This document shows, one piece after another, positions 50,761-52,780 of a stretch of DNA of 52,780 nucleotides. Each line of letters begins with the position of its first letter. The first letter of the stretch is position 1. The translations under genes and the position numbers were made by a program. This DNA comes from Bacteroides sp. (lineage in GTDB: Bacteria; Bacillota; Clostridia; Oscillospirales; Ruminococcaceae). The stretch spans positions 1 to 52,780 of the forward strand of contig JAMPHV010000009.1 in assembly GCA_023663265.1 (NCBI GenBank). The letters are read 5' to 3'. A model generated the notes under the pieces. It saw only the letters and a list, made by a program, of their open reading frames with translations. It searched no databases and was not told the DNA's origin.

Positions 50761-51812
50761 ATAATACGCTTTCATAAAACGAAAGCACATCGTTCATAAA
50801 GTCCTCGTCAAGCTCGCTGCATTTTTTCTTATCGACAGACGAGAAAAATTCTTTTTCCTTTTCCTCGGGAATATTTCCGTCGTATTCCTCATAAAGCCTG
50901 TCATATTCCGCGCCGGCTTCTTTTACACATTCAATGGCGCTTAAGGAGATAAACAGGTTGCTGTGTCCGTTTTGGTGTTCTTTATCGCAAATTTTAAATT
51001 TAACGTTTGGATTTGTTATTTCGTCACGATAATTGATTATTCCCGATTCGTGATAGCCTACAGTATTGTCCTCGCTGCCGTGGATTATAAGAACGGGAGT
51101 ATCAACGCTGTTTAAGCTGTCAACTGCGGCGGCGTCGAGCTTTTCTCCGAAAAGGGCTTTCTGATACAGCCATATGTAAGGGTATTCGACATAGGTGAAG
51201 CCGCCTATCATTCCTCTCGCCCATTCGATTATCATTTCAAAGGGCTTGTTGAAGCCTGAAACGCTTAATATTATGGTCATAGCCGAAGATAGCGGCGACC
51301 GCATAGCCGCCCCAGCTATGCCCGTATAAAAGCAGGGGCAGCCCGTTGAACCGCGGCTCCTGTTCTATGTAGGTCAGCGCGGCGTCCAAGTCTATGACCG
51401 ATTGGGGCAGACCTATGCAGTTGCTGCCCTCGCTTCGGTAACAGCCTGTATTGTCGTAGCTGAAGACCCGATAACCGTTATCGACAAAGTAAAGCGTTTC
51501 AGCCAAATAATCTTCCGCTCCGCCGCCCAGACCGTGACATATCACTACAACGCCCTTTGTGTTTTCAGCGCCGTAAAGATAGCCTTGCAGAATGTTTTCT
51601 CCCGATCTGAACGACAGAAGCTCACGGCTGTATTCGTCCTCAACATCGCTGTAGCGCAGATAAACGGTAAGGTCGGTAAGCACCGTCCTGCTGAATACGT
51701 CGTCAAAATTCGCTTTCACAAACATATAGGAAGCTACCGAAAAAACCGTAAATACAATAAATACACCAAGCAATACTTTCTTTAAAGCTCTTTTTCTTTT
51801 TGTCTGCGTCAT
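50759..51812 (-). pseudogene. Alpha/beta hydrolase with a frameshift
   Basis: The N-terminal frame (51,812 down to about 51,262) has a membrane anchor at about 12-30, VVICHGLGGGAEDY (oxyanion) and LLLYGHSWGGYAVAA (nucleophile Ser). The family then continues with 'VSGFNKPFEMIIEWARG', but this lies in another frame that is open down to 50,759 and includes the Asp in HGSEDNTV and a catalytic-region His. The switch falls near 51,260-51,266 at AAGCGTT and needs a one-base change. The two frames joined give about 350 residues, the normal length. A sequencing error is possible. Confidence 0.8.
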
Positions 51813-51827
51813 AATGAATACTCCTGT

Positions 51828-52643
51828 TTAAGCTTTTTTGTAGGTCAAAACCAAAAACTCCGTTTCGGTCGAAAGCTCGGTCAAGTCGTCCAGCTTGCTT
51901 TGATCGGCGGCGGAGGTTTTGTAATAATAAGGCGTCATCATAAAAAGATTTTTGATATTTTCTGTGCCCTTGATCGTGATCGTCTTTTTTACTTCAATGC
52001 TTTTTACAAGCTTAAAGCCTTTTAGATCGGTATTTTCGGGCTTATTGCGGTAGGGCTTGTCATACACGGCTTTTTTTAGACCGAAAAGATGATTTTCCAG
52101 CGGAACGGCGGTAATAAAACAGCCTCCGCTTTTCAGCGTTCTGTAAAATTCCTCCGCCGCGAGAGGCGCGAAAAGCGAGGTTATAATATCGAGACTTTCC
52201 CGTCCGAACGGAAGAAAATAAGCGCTGGCGGCGGCAAAGCTTACTTCGGGACAGGCTTTTGCGGCAAGCTTTAATGCTTCCTTGGAGATATCTACGCCGT
52301 ACATCCTGCCGCCGCCTTTTTCCTTAAAGGCACGGTAAAACCCGCTCGTATAGTACCCCTCGCCGCAGCCAGAATCCAAGAGAGTACAATCGGCTTCGAC
52401 CTTATCGAGCAATTCGTCGATAATCGTCTTTTTCAAATGCTCATAATACCCCTTCGACAGGAAATCGCGGCGCGCTCGAACCATGAGCCTGTCGTCTCCG
52501 TGTCCTTTTTTTCCGCCTCTCGTTATAAGGTTGACATAACCCTTGGACGAAATATCAAAGCAGTGGTTTTCGCTGCATTTGAGGGAACGTTCGATTCTGA
52601 TAAGATTGTTTCCGCATATCGGACATATAAATTCGGTTGACAT
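51828..52643 (-). CDS. rlmA: 23S rRNA (guanine-N1)-methyltransferase family (RlmA-like)
   Basis: 271 residues. The N-terminal zinc finger CPICGNNL with a second Cys/His pair (CSENHC) is the RlmA mark. GYVNLITRGGKKGHGDDRLM is conserved in the family, and LLDSGCGEGYYTSGF is the SAM-binding motif I (about residue 90), with YGVDISKEALKLAA as motif II. It would methylate G745/G748-type positions in 23S rRNA. The exact base is not certain. A consensus promoter lies upstream. Confidence 0.88.
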   Translation of the reverse strand: MSTEFICPICGNNLIRIERSLKCSENHCFDISSKGYVNLITRGGKKGHGDDRLMVRARRDFLSKGYYEHLKKTIIDELLDKVEADCTLLDSGCGEGYYTSGFYRAFKEKGGGRMYGVDISKEALKLAAKACPEVSFAAASAYFLPFGRESLDIITSLFAPLAAEEFYRTLKSGGCFITAVPLENHLFGLKKAVYDKPYRNKPENTDLKGFKLVKSIEVKKTITIKGTENIKNLFMMTPYYYKTSAADQSKLDDLTELSTETEFLVLTYKKA

Positions 52644-52679
52644 TTGCGCTTTTCCTTATAATAAATTTGTGGCTTTTAA

Positions 52680-52708
52680 ATTATACATCATAATAAATTT
52701 TTTGTCAA
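52680..52708 (-). promoter_or_regulatory. Consensus sigma-A promoter of rlmA
   Basis: Minus strand: TTGACA (52,703-52,708), 17 bases, TATAAT (52,680-52,685). The remaining bases to 52,780 show no feature. Confidence 0.88.
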
Positions 52709-52780
52709 ATTTCGCGTAAAATTTCTCACGGAAATCAATTTTCATTAAGAATCCTTAAAATCAGTCTTGAATCAAGTAAG

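Overview
The window looks like a chromosome segment of an anaerobic, spore-forming member of the Clostridia (Bacillota). The evidence is a cotJ spore-coat operon, a single-polypeptide pyruvate:ferredoxin oxidoreductase, a four-subunit 2-oxoacid:ferredoxin oxidoreductase, rubrerythrin, GTP-type PEP carboxykinase, an IreB-family protein, and many sigma-A promoters of the form TTGACA-N17-TATAAT. A secreted GH5 glycanase would suit a gut or plant-fibre habitat. The species cannot be named from the sequence alone.

Positions 1 to about 5,340 are the right end of a mobile element of AT-rich character. It carries the tail of an unrecognised protein, a helix-turn-helix protein, a small ORF with a hexanucleotide repeat, and two tandem large serine recombinases, each preceded by a copy of the same small gene (the second copy is truncated). 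The element ends inside cotJC. The first 63 codons of cotJC remain at 5,335-5,523 behind intact cotJA and cotJB, and the rest of cotJC must lie beyond the left edge of the window. This layout resembles the skin-type intervening elements that interrupt sporulation genes in other Firmicutes.

Positions 6.1-10.2 kb hold a leftward six-gene run: P-loop ATPase, nucleoside phosphorylase, and 2-oxoacid:ferredoxin oxidoreductase delta-alpha-beta-gamma. Positions 10.4-15.2 kb hold a rightward run: MATE exporter, two flavoproteins, rubrerythrin. Positions 15.5-19.4 kb carry a zinc-ribbon protein, a tRNA-like relic, a sigma factor, an unpaired fumarase beta subunit, a DivIVA-like coiled-coil protein and IreB. 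Positions 19.45-22.96 kb carry a structured leader before a lipoprotein polysaccharide deacetylase, then a phosphopantetheinyl transferase, a DtxR-type regulator, a YbaK deacylase and HU.

Positions 23.1-27.1 kb are a rightward run of membrane protein, pyrimidine-nucleoside phosphorylase, cytidine deaminase, GH5 lipoprotein and GNAT. Positions 27.2-31.2 kb read leftward: a SprA-like metalloprotease, a membrane-anchored protein, a phosphodiester-glycosidase-domain protein and a GT2-GtrA fusion. Next come a DUF4430 lipoprotein with an ECF-type S component, then a leftward HD / type IV permease-like / zinc-ribbon trio, then thioesterase-esterase-membrane protein-lysA.

Positions 38.3-52.7 kb include an orphan solute-binding lipoprotein, an HPt plus HD-GYP response-regulator pair, MarR and tyrA divergently arranged, pckG, nifJ, an alanine-type sodium symporter, a frameshifted alpha/beta hydrolase and an RlmA-type methyltransferase. 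Four copies of one terminator-bearing repeat are scattered here, each just 3' of a leftward gene.

The observations I rate highest are the recombinase element inside cotJC, with its duplicated recombinase module, and the repeated terminator element.
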